Source: JAENVU01 sp038250905
GTDB lineage: Bacteria > Actinomycetota > Acidimicrobiia > IMCC26256 > JAENVU01
Length of the DNA: 64,000 nucleotides
Direction: 5' to 3'
Assembly: GCA_038250905.1 (NCBI GenBank)
Contig: JBBSBV010000019.1
Location: forward strand, 23,244-87,243
A program made the position numbers and the translations under genes. Shown here piece after piece: positions 16,680 through 25,703 of the stretch. A model generated the notes under the pieces. The model was not told the origin of the DNA. It saw nothing but the letters and a program-made list of their open reading frames with translations, and did no database searches. Every line of letters starts with the position of its first letter. The stretch's first letter is position 1.

Positions 16680-18374
16680 ATGGTGAGCCAGTCGTTCGAC
16701 GTGGTCGTGATCGGGGCGGGTCACAACGGCCTCGTCGCGGCGGGACTGCTCGCCAAGCGCGGTGCGCGTGTGACGGTCCTCGAACGGCGGGACGTGGTCG
16801 GTGGCGCCGCGGTCACCGAGCAGCCCTGGGGCCCCGACTTCAAGATGACCGCGCTCTCGTACGTCGTGAGCCTCATGCCGCCGACGATCCAACGCGAGCT
16901 GGAACTCGAGAAGCACGGCTACCGGATCTACCCGCAGGGTCCGTACTTCGCACCCCGTCCCGACGGCCGGGCGCTCCGGCTGCCCGACGACCCGGCGGCC
17001 CGACGCGCGGCCATCGGCGAGTTCTCGACACGCGACGCGGCCGCCTACGAAGCATGGGAGGAGTGGCTCTCGGGGTTGGCCGACGTGCTCGCGCCGCTCC
17101 TCACCGAGACGCCCCCACGCCTCGGATCACACCACCCGGCCGACCTCCTCGCCCAGGGCAAGCTCGGGTGGCTCGCCCGCCGGTGGGACCAACGCGCGAT
17201 AGCGGACATCACGCGACTCTTCACCATGAGCATCGCCGATCTCGTGGAGGACCGGTTCGAGTCCGACGCCATGCGCGGCGTGCTCTCGGTGAGCGGTGTC
17301 ATCGGCACGTGGGCCGGCCCCCGTTCGGCCGGGACCGCCTACGTGATGGCCCACCACAAGATCGGTGAGGTCGGCGACGGCAAACTCGGCGCCTGGGGAT
17401 TCCCCGAAGGCGGGATGGGCGGCGTCACCCGCGCGCTCCGCGACGCGGCGGTGAGCTTCGGAGCGACCGTGCGCACGGAGTGTCCGGTCGACCGCATCCT
17501 CATCCGCGACGGCCGGACGACGGGCGTGGTCCTCGAATCCGGCGAGGAGATCCGCGCCGACCACGTGATCGCCACCACCCACCCGCAGATCACCTTCCTA
17601 CGCCAGATCGACCCCCGCGATCTCCCCGCCGAGTTCGTCGCCGACCTCCGGGCCTGGAAGACGCGCAGCGGGACGGTGAAGGTCAACCTCGCGCTCGACC
17701 GGCTGCCCGAGTTCCGCGCCGCGCCGGGGTTCGATCCCGACGTGCACGGCGGCACGATCGTGCTGGCCCCGAGCCTCGATCATGTGGAGAACGCCTTCCA
17801 GGACGCGGTCGTCGGCCGGCCCGCCGCCGCTCCGTTCGCCGACATCTGCATCCCGTCGGTCTTCGACCCCACCCTCGCGCCCGAGGGTCAGCACGTGATG
17901 TCGATGTTCACGCAGTGGGTCCCCCATACCTGGTCCGAGTCCGCCTCGATGAGCACGATCGGCGCATCGACCGGAGGTTCTCCCGATCGGGCGCCGATCG
18001 CCGCAGACCCACACCGCGACGACCTCGACGCGTACGCGGATCGCGTCGTCGCCCAGATGGAAACCGTCGCGCCCGGGTTCACCGACTCGATCCTGCACCG
18101 GCAGGTGATCGGCCCGCACGCGATGGAGCACACCTACGGTCTGATCGGCGGCAACATCTTCCACGGCGAACTCTCACCCGCGCAGCTGTTCCACATGCGC
18201 CCGGCCCCGGGCTACGCCGACTACCGCACGCCGATCCGTGACCTGTACCAGGCGTCGAGCGCGACCCACGGCGGCGGCGGCGTGACCGGCATCCCCGCGC
18301 TCAAGGTCGTCGAGCAGATCACGCAAGACCGGAAGTTCAGGCGGTCGCGGCGAGGGCGGCGCCGAACGCGGTGA
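16680..18374 (+). CDS. Phytoene desaturase-like FAD-dependent oxidoreductase
   Basis: 564 residues. The dinucleotide-binding motif VVIGAGHNGLVAAGLLAKRG (about 9-28) and the adjoining LERRDVVGGAA are typical of the CrtI/phytoene dehydrogenase-like group. Near the C-terminus, GPHAMEHTYGLIGGNIFHGEL and the GGGVTGIPAL block form the FAD-binding end of this subfamily, which includes many non-carotenoid enzymes. No other carotenoid gene is nearby, so the substrate is open. The last 38 bp overlap, tail to tail, the end of the aminotransferase gene on the other strand, and the resulting C-terminus is very Arg-rich. Confidence 0.85.
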   Translation: MVSQSFDVVVIGAGHNGLVAAGLLAKRGARVTVLERRDVVGGAAVTEQPWGPDFKMTALSYVVSLMPPTIQRELELEKHGYRIYPQGPYFAPRPDGRALRLPDDPAARRAAIGEFSTRDAAAYEAWEEWLSGLADVLAPLLTETPPRLGSHHPADLLAQGKLGWLARRWDQRAIADITRLFTMSIADLVEDRFESDAMRGVLSVSGVIGTWAGPRSAGTAYVMAHHKIGEVGDGKLGAWGFPEGGMGGVTRALRDAAVSFGATVRTECPVDRILIRDGRTTGVVLESGEEIRADHVIATTHPQITFLRQIDPRDLPAEFVADLRAWKTRSGTVKVNLALDRLPEFRAAPGFDPDVHGGTIVLAPSLDHVENAFQDAVVGRPAAAPFADICIPSVFDPTLAPEGQHVMSMFTQWVPHTWSESASMSTIGASTGGSPDRAPIAADPHRDDLDAYADRVVAQMETVAPGFTDSILHRQVIGPHAMEHTYGLIGGNIFHGELSPAQLFHMRPAPGYADYRTPIRDLYQASSATHGGGGVTGIPALKVVEQITQDRKFRRSRRGRRRTR

Positions 18375-19590
18375 GGGCCTGGTCGATCTCGGCCTCGTTG
18401 ACCACGAGTGGCGGCATCCAGCGCAGGACGTTGCCCGCGGTGCCCGCGTTCATCAGCAGCAGGTGACCCTCGTCGAGGCAGTGGGCGGCGATCGCGGCCA
18501 CGCGGGCGGGATCGGGAACGCCGGCCGTCATCAGTTCACAACCGACCATGAGGCCCGGTCCCCGCACGTCGGCGATCACCGGGTGGTCGGCCGCGAGCGC
18601 TCGTAACCCGGCTCGCAGTTGTTCACCACGCGCTTCGACGTTCTCCATGAAGCCCGGCGCGGTCAGCACCTCGATGGTGGCCAGTGCAGCCGCGCAGCCG
18701 ATCGGGTTGCCGCCGTAGGTCCCACCGTGCGCCCCCGTCGGCCAGCGACTCATGATCTCGCTCGACGCACCGATCGCCGAGATGGGGAACCCGGACGCGA
18801 TGCCCTTGGCCATCACCACGATGTCGGGGACGACCCCGAGTGCGTCGATCGCGAACATCGACCCGGTCCGGCCGAACCCCGACTGCACCTCGTCGGCCAC
18901 GTACAGGATCCCGTGGGCGGCACACCGGGCCTTGATCCCCTGGACGAACTCGGCCGGCGCGGGCAGATAGCCACCTTCGCCGAGCACCGGTTCCATCACG
19001 ATGGCCGCGGTCTCGAACGGCGACGTCTGCGACACCAGCAGCAGATCGAACGCGTCGAGCGCGCGCGCCACTGCCTCGGCCTCCGACAGGCCGTCGCGGA
19101 ACGCGTACGGGAAGGGCGCCACGAACACGCCGCTCGGCAGCGGCTGGTAGCCGGCGCGGTACCCGGTCTTCGACGTCGTCATCGCCATCGTCAGGTGCGA
19201 CCGACCGTGGAAGGAACCCTGGAACACGACGACGTTCGGACGCCCGGTGGCGTACTTCGCCAACTTCACCGCCGCCTCGGTGGCTTCGGCGCCGGAGTTG
19301 GCGTAGAAGAAGGTGTCGATCCCGGGCGACGTGATCTCGGCAAGACGGCCCGCGAGCTGTTCGAGCAGCGGGTGCCGGTAGCAGTTGACCTGCGCGTGGA
19401 TGAAGCGGGACGCCTGCTCCTGGATCGCGGCGACGACGTGCGGGTGACAGTGCCCGGTGCTCGTCACCGCGATGCCGCTCGTGAAGTCGAGGTACTCGGT
19501 GCCGTCGGCGGTGGTGACGATGCACCCCGAACCGGACACCACTGGGAGATCGGTGACCTGGAACCAGACGTCGGCAAGATGTGAGCCCAT
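18337..19590 (-). CDS. Class III aminotransferase (aspartate aminotransferase family)
   Basis: 417 residues. PLP-dependent class III features: FYANSGAEATEAAVKLAK (about 95-112), GSFHGRSHLTMAMT, VMEPVLGEGGY, ADEVQSGFGRTG (Asp233 for the pyridine nitrogen) and the Schiff-base lysine K262 in VMAKGIASGFP. The overall pattern is closest to 4-aminobutyrate/ornithine-type omega-aminotransferases. The amino donor cannot be read from sequence. It stands alone on the minus strand and its 3' end overlaps the flavoprotein gene by 38 bp. Confidence 0.88.
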   Translation of the reverse strand: MGSHLADVWFQVTDLPVVSGSGCIVTTADGTEYLDFTSGIAVTSTGHCHPHVVAAIQEQASRFIHAQVNCYRHPLLEQLAGRLAEITSPGIDTFFYANSGAEATEAAVKLAKYATGRPNVVVFQGSFHGRSHLTMAMTTSKTGYRAGYQPLPSGVFVAPFPYAFRDGLSEAEAVARALDAFDLLLVSQTSPFETAAIVMEPVLGEGGYLPAPAEFVQGIKARCAAHGILYVADEVQSGFGRTGSMFAIDALGVVPDIVVMAKGIASGFPISAIGASSEIMSRWPTGAHGGTYGGNPIGCAAALATIEVLTAPGFMENVEARGEQLRAGLRALAADHPVIADVRGPGLMVGCELMTAGVPDPARVAAIAAHCLDEGHLLLMNAGTAGNVLRWMPPLVVNEAEIDQALTAFGAALAATA

Positions 19591-19658
19591 GACGGGAGGC
19601 TACGCGCCGTGCGTCACACCATCGGAGGGTCGGCCCGTGCTGTGGGTACCGTCGTCGT

Positions 19659-20156
19659 ATGACTTCTCCACGCGGCATCCTCCCGGCTCCGGTCGAGGAC
19701 CTGCTGGACGTGGCCCTGGTGGGCGAACTCACCGTGGTGGACGCGTCCGGTCGGCCCGTGACCTATCCCCTCATCCCGCTGTACGACGGTCGGCACATCT
19801 TCATGACCTCGGCGGTGCTGTTCTCGAAGAAGCTCCGCCACATCAAGGCGAACCCGAAGGTGTCGGTCTCGCTGACCGACCCGGTGGGCGTCCCGGCGAC
19901 GCCCTTCGCCCGCGCCACGATCCAGGGTGACGCGCGGGTGGTGGAGGACGACCTCCACTCCGGTTGGGAAGCACTCCTGCCGTTGTGGCGGGCGAAGGAA
20001 CCGGTGATCGACACGTTCGTCAAGAAGCGCTTCGGCATCCCGCTGTTCTTCGAGCGTTCGATCATCGACATCACGCCCCGCCGGGTTCTCTACTGGGCCG
20101 CCGGTGAAACCACCGCACCGCCGCAGGTGTTCGAACTCGCGGAGGCCGGCCGATGA
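19659..20156 (+). CDS. PNPOx-like (split-barrel) flavin/F420-binding protein
   Basis: 165 residues. The split-barrel fold of pyridoxamine-phosphate-oxidase-like proteins is suggested by VALVGELTVVDASGRPVTYPLIPLYDG at the start, followed by SKKLRHIKANPKVSVSLTDP. The combination is usual for actinobacterial F420- or FMN-dependent small reductases. It overlaps by 4 bp the next gene, which itself begins with a split-barrel-like domain, so the two probably act together. Which cofactor and substrate it uses is unknown. Confidence 0.75.
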   Translation: MTSPRGILPAPVEDLLDVALVGELTVVDASGRPVTYPLIPLYDGRHIFMTSAVLFSKKLRHIKANPKVSVSLTDPVGVPATPFARATIQGDARVVEDDLHSGWEALLPLWRAKEPVIDTFVKKRFGIPLFFERSIIDITPRRVLYWAAGETTAPPQVFELAEAGR

Positions 20157-21469
20157 CCACCCTGACCCCCACCGACGCGGTCCGACGCGCGGCCGGGTTC
20201 CCGCATGTGATCATGTCGTTCGTCGACGCGGCCGGCTATCCCACCAGCGTCGCGGCCGACTTCACCACCGACCCCACCGCGGCCACCATCACCGTCGGTC
20301 CGGTCGACCCCAGCATGCTGCCCGAGACCCCGACCGATCTCTGCCTCACCGTCAGCCACATCCGGCCCCAACCGGGCATCGGCTACGACGAGCGCCGGTA
20401 CGTGAACCTCTGGGGTGACGGCCGTATCGACGGCGACCGCCTCACCGTGACGGTCGAACAGGCGAGCGGCTGGGACGAGGCCGACGTGCCGTTCTTCGAG
20501 TACGCGGAGCGCGGCGTCCCGCTCGCCCACGAGTACTTCGACGCGGTGGGCGGCAAGCCGCGCCTCTCGGGTTGGTGGAAGTTCTTCCTCGCCACCCGGC
20601 TCCCGTTCCTGACCGCCACCATCGTCCCGATCGCGCTCGGCGGTGCGGTCGCCGCCTACGACGGCGCGTTCTCGTGGGGTTGGTGGCTCCTCGCCCTGGT
20701 CGCCGGATGCGCGGTGCACCTCGGGTTGAACATCGCCAACGACCTGTTCGACGACGCATCGGGCGCGGACGCCGCCAACACCACCCCGACCCCGTTCAGC
20801 GGGGGTTCCCGCGTCATGCAGTACGGCTTGGTGAGTCGGCGGGCCATGGTGGGCGCCTGCGTCGGGTTCTACGGACTGGCCATCGTGCTCGGTCTGGTCC
20901 TCGCCGCCGCACGCGGGTGGGATCTCCTCGCCATCGGTGCCGTCGGGGTCGCGCTGAGCCTTGCCTATACCGCGCCACCGTTCCGACTCGTCCACCGCGG
21001 GCTCGGCGAACCGGTCACCGCGCTCGGATTCGGGCCGGTGATGGCACTCGGCACCTACTTCGTGTGCGCGCAGTCGTGGAGTTGGGACGCGGTCTACGCC
21101 TCACTCCCGGTCGCGATCCTGATCGCGCTCGTCCTCTACGTGAACCAGATCCCCGACCGGCTCGGAGACGAGGCGTCGGGCAAGCGGACCCTCATCGTGC
21201 GCTGGTCGGCTGAGCGCGTCGAGCACGCCTACGCGGCGGCGACCATTTCGGCGTTCCTGCTGATCGCGCTCGGCCCGGTCCTCGGGATCACGCCGTGGTG
21301 GACGCTCGTCGGTCTCCTCACCGCGCCGATGGCGCGTTCGGTGTACCGCGGTATCCGGGCCAACTACGAGCAGCCCTACGCGCTGATGCCCGCGATGCAG
21401 ACGAACATCGGACTGCACCTCTTCACCGGCTTGCTGCTCGTGGCCGGGTACGTGACCGCCACGATCTGA
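20153..21469 (+). CDS. Fusion: PNPOx-like domain + UbiA-family prenyltransferase
   Basis: 438 residues. Residues 1 to about 125 form a soluble split-barrel-like domain (HVIMSFVDAAGYPTSVAADF, then WGDGRIDGDRLTVTVEQASGW). From about 140 the protein is a polytopic UbiA/MenA-type prenyltransferase. The first Asp-rich motif is LNIANDLFDDASGAD (N193, D197, D200, D201, D206) and the second is NQIPDRLGDEASGKR, with 8-9 hydrophobic helices. UbiA enzymes attach isoprenoid diphosphates to aromatic or other acceptors using Mg. A fused split-barrel domain is unusual. The 4-bp overlap with a second stand-alone split-barrel gene supports a common pathway, perhaps a quinone or prenylated flavin. Confidence 0.8.
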   Translation: MTTLTPTDAVRRAAGFPHVIMSFVDAAGYPTSVAADFTTDPTAATITVGPVDPSMLPETPTDLCLTVSHIRPQPGIGYDERRYVNLWGDGRIDGDRLTVTVEQASGWDEADVPFFEYAERGVPLAHEYFDAVGGKPRLSGWWKFFLATRLPFLTATIVPIALGGAVAAYDGAFSWGWWLLALVAGCAVHLGLNIANDLFDDASGADAANTTPTPFSGGSRVMQYGLVSRRAMVGACVGFYGLAIVLGLVLAAARGWDLLAIGAVGVALSLAYTAPPFRLVHRGLGEPVTALGFGPVMALGTYFVCAQSWSWDAVYASLPVAILIALVLYVNQIPDRLGDEASGKRTLIVRWSAERVEHAYAAATISAFLLIALGPVLGITPWWTLVGLLTAPMARSVYRGIRANYEQPYALMPAMQTNIGLHLFTGLLLVAGYVTATI

Positions 21470-21473
21470 TTGC

Positions 21474-21599
21474 TCGACGTCCTGATTGCTCGTGCGCTCG
21501 CCCGTTGATGGCTCGTCCGCTCGCACTCCTGCCGGTCATGCCCTCCGTGGGGCTCGCTACCTCGCGGCTCGCTCCGCTCGGAGGCTCTGACGGGCGTCG
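21474..21599. terminator. Intergenic GCTCG-rich mosaic with a possible bidirectional terminator
   Basis: Between the convergent ends of the UbiA fusion (21469) and the thiol dioxygenase (21600), the sequence repeats short GCTCG/CTCGC blocks. It can form a weak hairpin CCTCCG (21542-21547) with CGGAGG (21579-21584). The core CTCGCTCCG (21568-21576) recurs at 42801-42809 between the two Rieske fusion genes. It may be a dispersed intergenic repeat of this genome. I see no gene here. Confidence 0.3.
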
Positions 21600-22154
21600 T
21601 CAGTTTGCAGTCTCCGCGTTCCACGCGGCGTTGGCGGCGGCGAACCGGCGCATGGTGCCCTCGACGTCGCGCGGCCGCTCATCGAACGTGTCCTCGTCCC
21701 ATTCCGAACGCACGGCGTCGAAGAAGTCGCCGCCGTACACGTGGAGCGCGACCGCGAACTCGCGTCGCCTGTTGGCGACGGCGTGGATTGCGTCGTGACC
21801 CATCACGAGTACGTCGCCGCCGGTGAGTTCCCGGCCGCCCGTCGGTTCCAACCCGTGGTCCGACCGCCGGAAGAACCGGTTGTCCTCCTGGCCCCCATAC
21901 ATGCCGACCACCGCGAACATCGCATGCTCGTGCGGGTTGAGCACCATGCCCGGGGTCCACGCGATGTGGAGCACCGTGAGATCGTCGGCGCGGTGCAGGA
22001 CCTTGATACCGCCCTCGGTGATCGGTCCGATGGCCGACCCGAGGGCGCCCGGATCGCGGATCAGTTCCTCGACGACGTCCCGGACCGCGAGCGGTGGGGT
22101 GGGATCGGCGATCGCGGTCTGGCACCGCTCGACGATCTCGGCGACTTCGAGCAT
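21600..22154 (-). CDS. Cysteine/thiol dioxygenase-like cupin
   Basis: 184 residues. The cupin iron site is seen as H75-E-H77 in NPHEHAMFAVVGMYGG and His124 in GHDAIHAV, a three-His site as in cysteine dioxygenases. The block GGQEDNRFFRR matches the strand after the first motif in the PCO/CDO group. Such enzymes add oxygen to a thiol, giving a sulfinate. The substrate could be cysteine, 3-mercaptopropionate or another small thiol. It lies 18 bp downstream of the amino-acid dehydrogenase on the same strand, so the two are probably co-transcribed. Confidence 0.75.
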   Translation of the reverse strand: MLEVAEIVERCQTAIADPTPPLAVRDVVEELIRDPGALGSAIGPITEGGIKVLHRADDLTVLHIAWTPGMVLNPHEHAMFAVVGMYGGQEDNRFFRRSDHGLEPTGGRELTGGDVLVMGHDAIHAVANRRREFAVALHVYGGDFFDAVRSEWDEDTFDERPRDVEGTMRRFAAANAAWNAETAN

Positions 22155-22172
22155 GCGTTCAGACTAGGACCG

Positions 22173-23297
22173 TCACCGGTTGGGGCGCACCCGTACGAAC
22201 GGGCTCCCGTGGGTCCACGCCGTCGGGTCACCCGGCTCCCAACGCCCGGTCCCGAACGGCTGGCGTTCGATGCGCTCCTCGGCGATCCGGATCGCGGCAT
22301 GCCCCGGGGCGCAGCCCCACTCCTTGGCCATCGCGAACACATGAGAGGTGGTGCCCTCGATGCGCGCCGCCGAGGAGATCGCGTGGTCCCTCGAGTAGCC
22401 GACGAACTCCTCGGCGATGTTGAGGATGCCGCCCGCGTTCACGATGAAGTCCGGCGCGTAGAGGATCCCGCGCCGCGCCAGCGCATCGTCCATCTCGATG
22501 GTGGCGAGTTGGTTGTTGGCGCCGCCGCAGACGATCTCGCAGCGGAGGTGCTCCACGTGCTCGGCGTCGATGGTGCCACCCATCGCGCACGGGGCCAGGA
22601 CGTCGCAGGCCGCGGTCACCGCCGCGTCCGGCGCGATCGCCTCGATCTTCAGTTCCTTCACCAGCGCGGCGACGCGCGCGTCGTCGACGTCGCTCACGAC
22701 CACCTTCGCACCGTCCGCGCGCAGTGACCGCGCCAGGCTCGAACCGACCTTTCCCGCACCCTGGATCACGACCCGCCGGTCGGTCAGCGTGGTGCTGCCC
22801 CAGCGTTCGTTGGCTGCGGCGCGCATCGCCGCCCAGACTCCGAAGGCAGTGATCGGGGACGGATCGCCTGACCCACCCTCCGACTCGCTGACTCCCGTGA
22901 CCCACGGTGTGACTGCGGCGATGCCGTCCATGTCGGCGGTCGTCGCGCCGACATCCTCGGCCGCGAGGTAGCGGCCACCGAGCCCGTCGATCGCGGCACC
23001 GATCACCGCGAGCTGCTCCGCGGCGCGGGGACCGGCCCCGGTCGCCCACCGCACCACCGCTTTGCCCCCGCCCTGGAACAGGCCGGCGGCCGACGCCTTG
23101 AGCGACATCGCCTTCGAGAGCGCCAACGCGTCGGCGAGCATCGCCTCGTCGGAGTCGTAATGCCAGAACCGGACTCCCCCGAGGGCAGGCCCCAGGGCGG
23201 TCGAGTGGATCGCGATGATCGCATCGATGCCGAGGTCGCGGTCGACGACCCGCACCACCTGTTCGTGGGTCGGCACGCGCATCTCCGTGATGTCCAT
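22173..23297 (-). CDS. Leu/Phe/Val-type amino-acid dehydrogenase
   Basis: 374 residues. ELFV dehydrogenase features: the substrate loop ALGPALGGVR, Lys67 (MSLKASAAGL), the catalytic-type Lys79 in QGGGKAVV, AAEDVGAT with the catalytic Asp, the NAD motif GAGKVGSSLARSL, and ANNQLA plus VNAGGILN of the C-terminal part. The family deaminates branched-chain or aromatic amino acids reversibly to 2-oxo acids with NAD. Chain length and the glycine-rich loop fit leucine dehydrogenase. The downstream gene is a thiol dioxygenase, which gives little extra hint about the substrate. Confidence 0.88.
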   Translation of the reverse strand: MDITEMRVPTHEQVVRVVDRDLGIDAIIAIHSTALGPALGGVRFWHYDSDEAMLADALALSKAMSLKASAAGLFQGGGKAVVRWATGAGPRAAEQLAVIGAAIDGLGGRYLAAEDVGATTADMDGIAAVTPWVTGVSESEGGSGDPSPITAFGVWAAMRAAANERWGSTTLTDRRVVIQGAGKVGSSLARSLRADGAKVVVSDVDDARVAALVKELKIEAIAPDAAVTAACDVLAPCAMGGTIDAEHVEHLRCEIVCGGANNQLATIEMDDALARRGILYAPDFIVNAGGILNIAEEFVGYSRDHAISSAARIEGTTSHVFAMAKEWGCAPGHAAIRIAEERIERQPFGTGRWEPGDPTAWTHGSPFVRVRPNR

Positions 23298-23347
23298 TGC
23301 GTCCGACCTTAGAGGAGTGGTTCCGAAAGGGTCCTACGATCGCGGCG

Positions 23348-24430
23348 ATGACCGCTCCGCCCCGACTCGACGTCGCGATCACGCTGCCCGCGCTCGCCTA
23401 TCACGACGAGGAATGGTTCCGCCGCGAACGGGAAGCGATCTTCGCCACGACGTGGCAACTCGTCGGGTTCCGGGCCCAGCTCGTCGCACCCGGCGACTAC
23501 GTCAGCCACGACGTCGCGGGGCGGCCGGTCGTCGTACTGGTCGACGACTCCGGCGACCTGCGCGCGTTCCACAACGTGTGCCGCCATCGCGCCGGACCGC
23601 TCGTCACGGACGATCAAGGTCACTGCTCGGTGATCGTGTGCGGCTACCACGGGTGGAGCTACGGCCTCGACGGCGCGCTGCACCGCGCCCGCGACTTCGG
23701 CGACGCGACCGACTTCGACCCGGCCGAGTTCGGGCTGTGGCCGGTGGCGGTGGCCGAGTGGCGGGGCCTCGTCTTCGTGCGGATCGCCGCGGAGGGCCCG
23801 GGCCTGCACGAGGCGCTCGGGAATCTCGTCGACCGCTGCGCCGACCAGCCGATCGAACAGCTGACGTACAGCCACCGGCTCACCCACGACGTCGACGCCA
23901 ACTGGAAGACGTACACGGACAACTACGGCGAGGGGTACCACGTGCCGTTCGTCCACCCGGAGCTGAACCGCCAGATCGACGCCCGCAACTACCGGGTCGA
24001 GGTCCACGACCACTGGGTGGAACACACCGCGCCGACACGCGACGGCGCGGTCACGGCCGGGCTCTGGCTCTGGGCATTCCCGAACCTCGGACTCAACGTC
24101 TATCCCGAGGGCATGAACGTGGAACGGTGGTTCCCACTCGGTCCGCGACGGACCCGGATCGTCTACGACTTCTTCTTCGCCGACCCGTCACCGGCCGCCG
24201 CGACCGCCAATGCCGACATCGAACGACTCGGCGTCGAGGTGCTCGCCGAGGACCAGCGGATCTGCGAGGCCGTGCAACGCAACCTCGAAACCGGGATCTA
24301 CACCACCGGTCGGCTCAGCCCCCGCCACGAGAACGGGGTGTTCGCGTTCCAGGGCTGGGTGCGCGACGCGCTGGCGACCTACGACGCTTCGGTCGGGTCG
24401 AGTTCGAGCGACAACGAGTTCACGCAATAG
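23348..24430 (+). CDS. Rieske non-heme iron oxygenase, alpha subunit
   Basis: 360 residues from ATG 23348. The Rieske cluster ligands are C78/H80 (NVCRHRAGPL) and C98/H101 (VCGYHGWSY). The mononuclear iron site is in DNYGEGYHVPFVHPEL. Such oxygenases hydroxylate or demethylate aromatic rings, quaternary amines or similar compounds, using electrons from a separate reductase. None is adjacent, so a shared reductase must be used. The order and motif spacing resemble choline/carnitine monooxygenase-like enzymes more than ring-dihydroxylating dioxygenases. The final 52 bp overlap the 3' end of msrB on the opposite strand. Confidence 0.85.
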   Translation: MTAPPRLDVAITLPALAYHDEEWFRREREAIFATTWQLVGFRAQLVAPGDYVSHDVAGRPVVVLVDDSGDLRAFHNVCRHRAGPLVTDDQGHCSVIVCGYHGWSYGLDGALHRARDFGDATDFDPAEFGLWPVAVAEWRGLVFVRIAAEGPGLHEALGNLVDRCADQPIEQLTYSHRLTHDVDANWKTYTDNYGEGYHVPFVHPELNRQIDARNYRVEVHDHWVEHTAPTRDGAVTAGLWLWAFPNLGLNVYPEGMNVERWFPLGPRRTRIVYDFFFADPSPAAATANADIERLGVEVLAEDQRICEAVQRNLETGIYTTGRLSPRHENGVFAFQGWVRDALATYDASVGSSSSDNEFTQ

Positions 24431-24792
24431 CGCTGGCCGGTCGGCTGCGGCCCGTCGGGGAACACGTGCCCGAGGTGGCCACCACAGCGGGCGCACACGA
24501 TCTCGGTCCGGGTCATCCCGTGCGTCCGGTCGGTGTGCTCCTCGATCGCGCCCTCCTTGGCCGCGGCCCAGAACGAAGGCCAGCCGCTCCCGGAATGGAA
24601 CTTGGTGTCGGAGGAGAAGAGTTCGGCCCCGCACCCGGCGCACCGGTACAGGCCCGGGTCCTCGGTGTCGGTGTACTTGCCGGAGAACGCGCGCTCGGTG
24701 CCGGCCTGGCGCAGCACGGTGTACTGGTCTGGGCTCAGGCGGGCCTTCCAGTCCTCGTCACTCAGCGTCGTCGGATCGATCTGCTCGCTCAC
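24379..24792 (-). CDS. msrB: Peptide-methionine (R)-S-oxide reductase
   Basis: 137 residues from the GTG at 24792. The zinc Cys pairs CAGC and CARC, the motif SGSGWPSFW, CGGHLGHVFPDGP and the catalytic Cys in RYCVNSLSL are all present. It reduces methionine-R-sulfoxide in proteins, repairing oxidative damage. The 3' end overlaps the Rieske oxygenase gene by 52 bp tail to tail. The 5' side faces a response regulator across 194 bp that contain a G-rich repeat. Confidence 0.93.
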   Translation of the reverse strand: MSEQIDPTTLSDEDWKARLSPDQYTVLRQAGTERAFSGKYTDTEDPGLYRCAGCGAELFSSDTKFHSGSGWPSFWAAAKEGAIEEHTDRTHGMTRTEIVCARCGGHLGHVFPDGPQPTGQRYCVNSLSLELDPTEAS

Positions 24793-24812
24793 GATGGGCC
24801 TTTCTGCTCGAC

Positions 24813-24847
24813 GGGTCGGTATCGGGGGGTCGGTATCTGGGGGGGGG
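24813..24847. repeat. GGGTCGGTATC tandem repeat with G9 tract
   Basis: The 11-mer GGGTCGGTATC occurs at 24813-24823 and 24827-24837, a 14-bp period. Runs of 6 G (24824-24829) and 9 G (24839-24847) follow the copies. It lies in the divergent msrB/response-regulator spacer, about 20-55 bp upstream of msrB. Such G runs are prone to slippage and could vary between strains, or reflect assembly uncertainty. Confidence 0.5.
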
Positions 24848-24986
24848 TCGACCGACGCCACGGACTCCACTGTCTCGGCCGGACGCCCGACGTTACGGGC
24901 CTGGCGTCCCGATCGCACCCTCATCTCCACACAATCTCCACAGGTGGAACGGAACTCTCTCACCGGCACGTCCGTATCCTTGGCGG

Positions 24987-25703
24987 GTGCCTTCTCCGAC
25001 CTCGTTCGCGCCCGCGGCGCGCACCATTCTCGTGGTCGAGGACGAAGCCCCTATCGCGGACGCCATCGCGGCGCGCCTGCGGTCCGAGGGCTACGCAGTG
25101 GAGATCGCGTCCGACGGCCCGACCGGCGTCGAGCGGTGCAATGCACTCCAGCCCGACCTGGTCGTACTCGACCTGATGCTCCCCGGCATCGACGGCCTCG
25201 AGGTGTGCGAGCGCATCCAGACCGAGCGTGCCGTCCCGGTACTCATGCTGACCGCACGCGATTCCGAGCACGACCTGCTGGTCGGGCTCGGAGTCGGAGC
25301 TGACGACTACATGACCAAGCCGTTCAGCAGCCGTGAACTCGTCGCCCGCATCCACGCGCTGCTGCGCCGCGTCGAGCGCTCGCGCAACGACGGTGTGAGC
25401 ACGGAGGTCGTCGGGGCGATCCACGTCGACGACCTCGAGATCGACCGGGTATCCCGGCGCGTGCTCCGCGGCGGGCAACCGGTACACCTCACCCCGACCG
25501 AGTTCGACCTCGTGTTGTTCCTCGCCGAGACACCGGGCGCGGTCTACACCCGGGAGGATCTCCTCGTGGAGGTGTGGGGCTACGACGTCGCGTCCGGGCT
25601 CCGGACCGTCGACTCGCACGTGCGCGCGGTGCGCCGCAAACTCGGCAACGACGTCATCCGAACCGTGCACGGGGTCGGATACGCCTTGGCGGACGTGGCA
25701 TGA
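24987..25703 (+). CDS. OmpR-family response regulator
   Basis: 238 residues from GTG 24987. Receiver: acidic residues in VVEDEAP, phosphoacceptor Asp62 (VVLDLMLPG), LMLTA and Lys111 (MTKPFS). The winged-helix domain runs from about 145 to 238, with LTPTEFDLVLFLAE and TVHGVGYAL. It heads a translationally coupled unit: stop and kinase ATG overlap by 4 bp (25700-25703), and the kinase in turn overlaps ribB. The regulon is unknown. Confidence 0.9.
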   Translation: MPSPTSFAPAARTILVVEDEAPIADAIAARLRSEGYAVEIASDGPTGVERCNALQPDLVVLDLMLPGIDGLEVCERIQTERAVPVLMLTARDSEHDLLVGLGVGADDYMTKPFSSRELVARIHALLRRVERSRNDGVSTEVVGAIHVDDLEIDRVSRRVLRGGQPVHLTPTEFDLVLFLAETPGAVYTREDLLVEVWGYDVASGLRTVDSHVRAVRRKLGNDVIRTVHGVGYALADVA

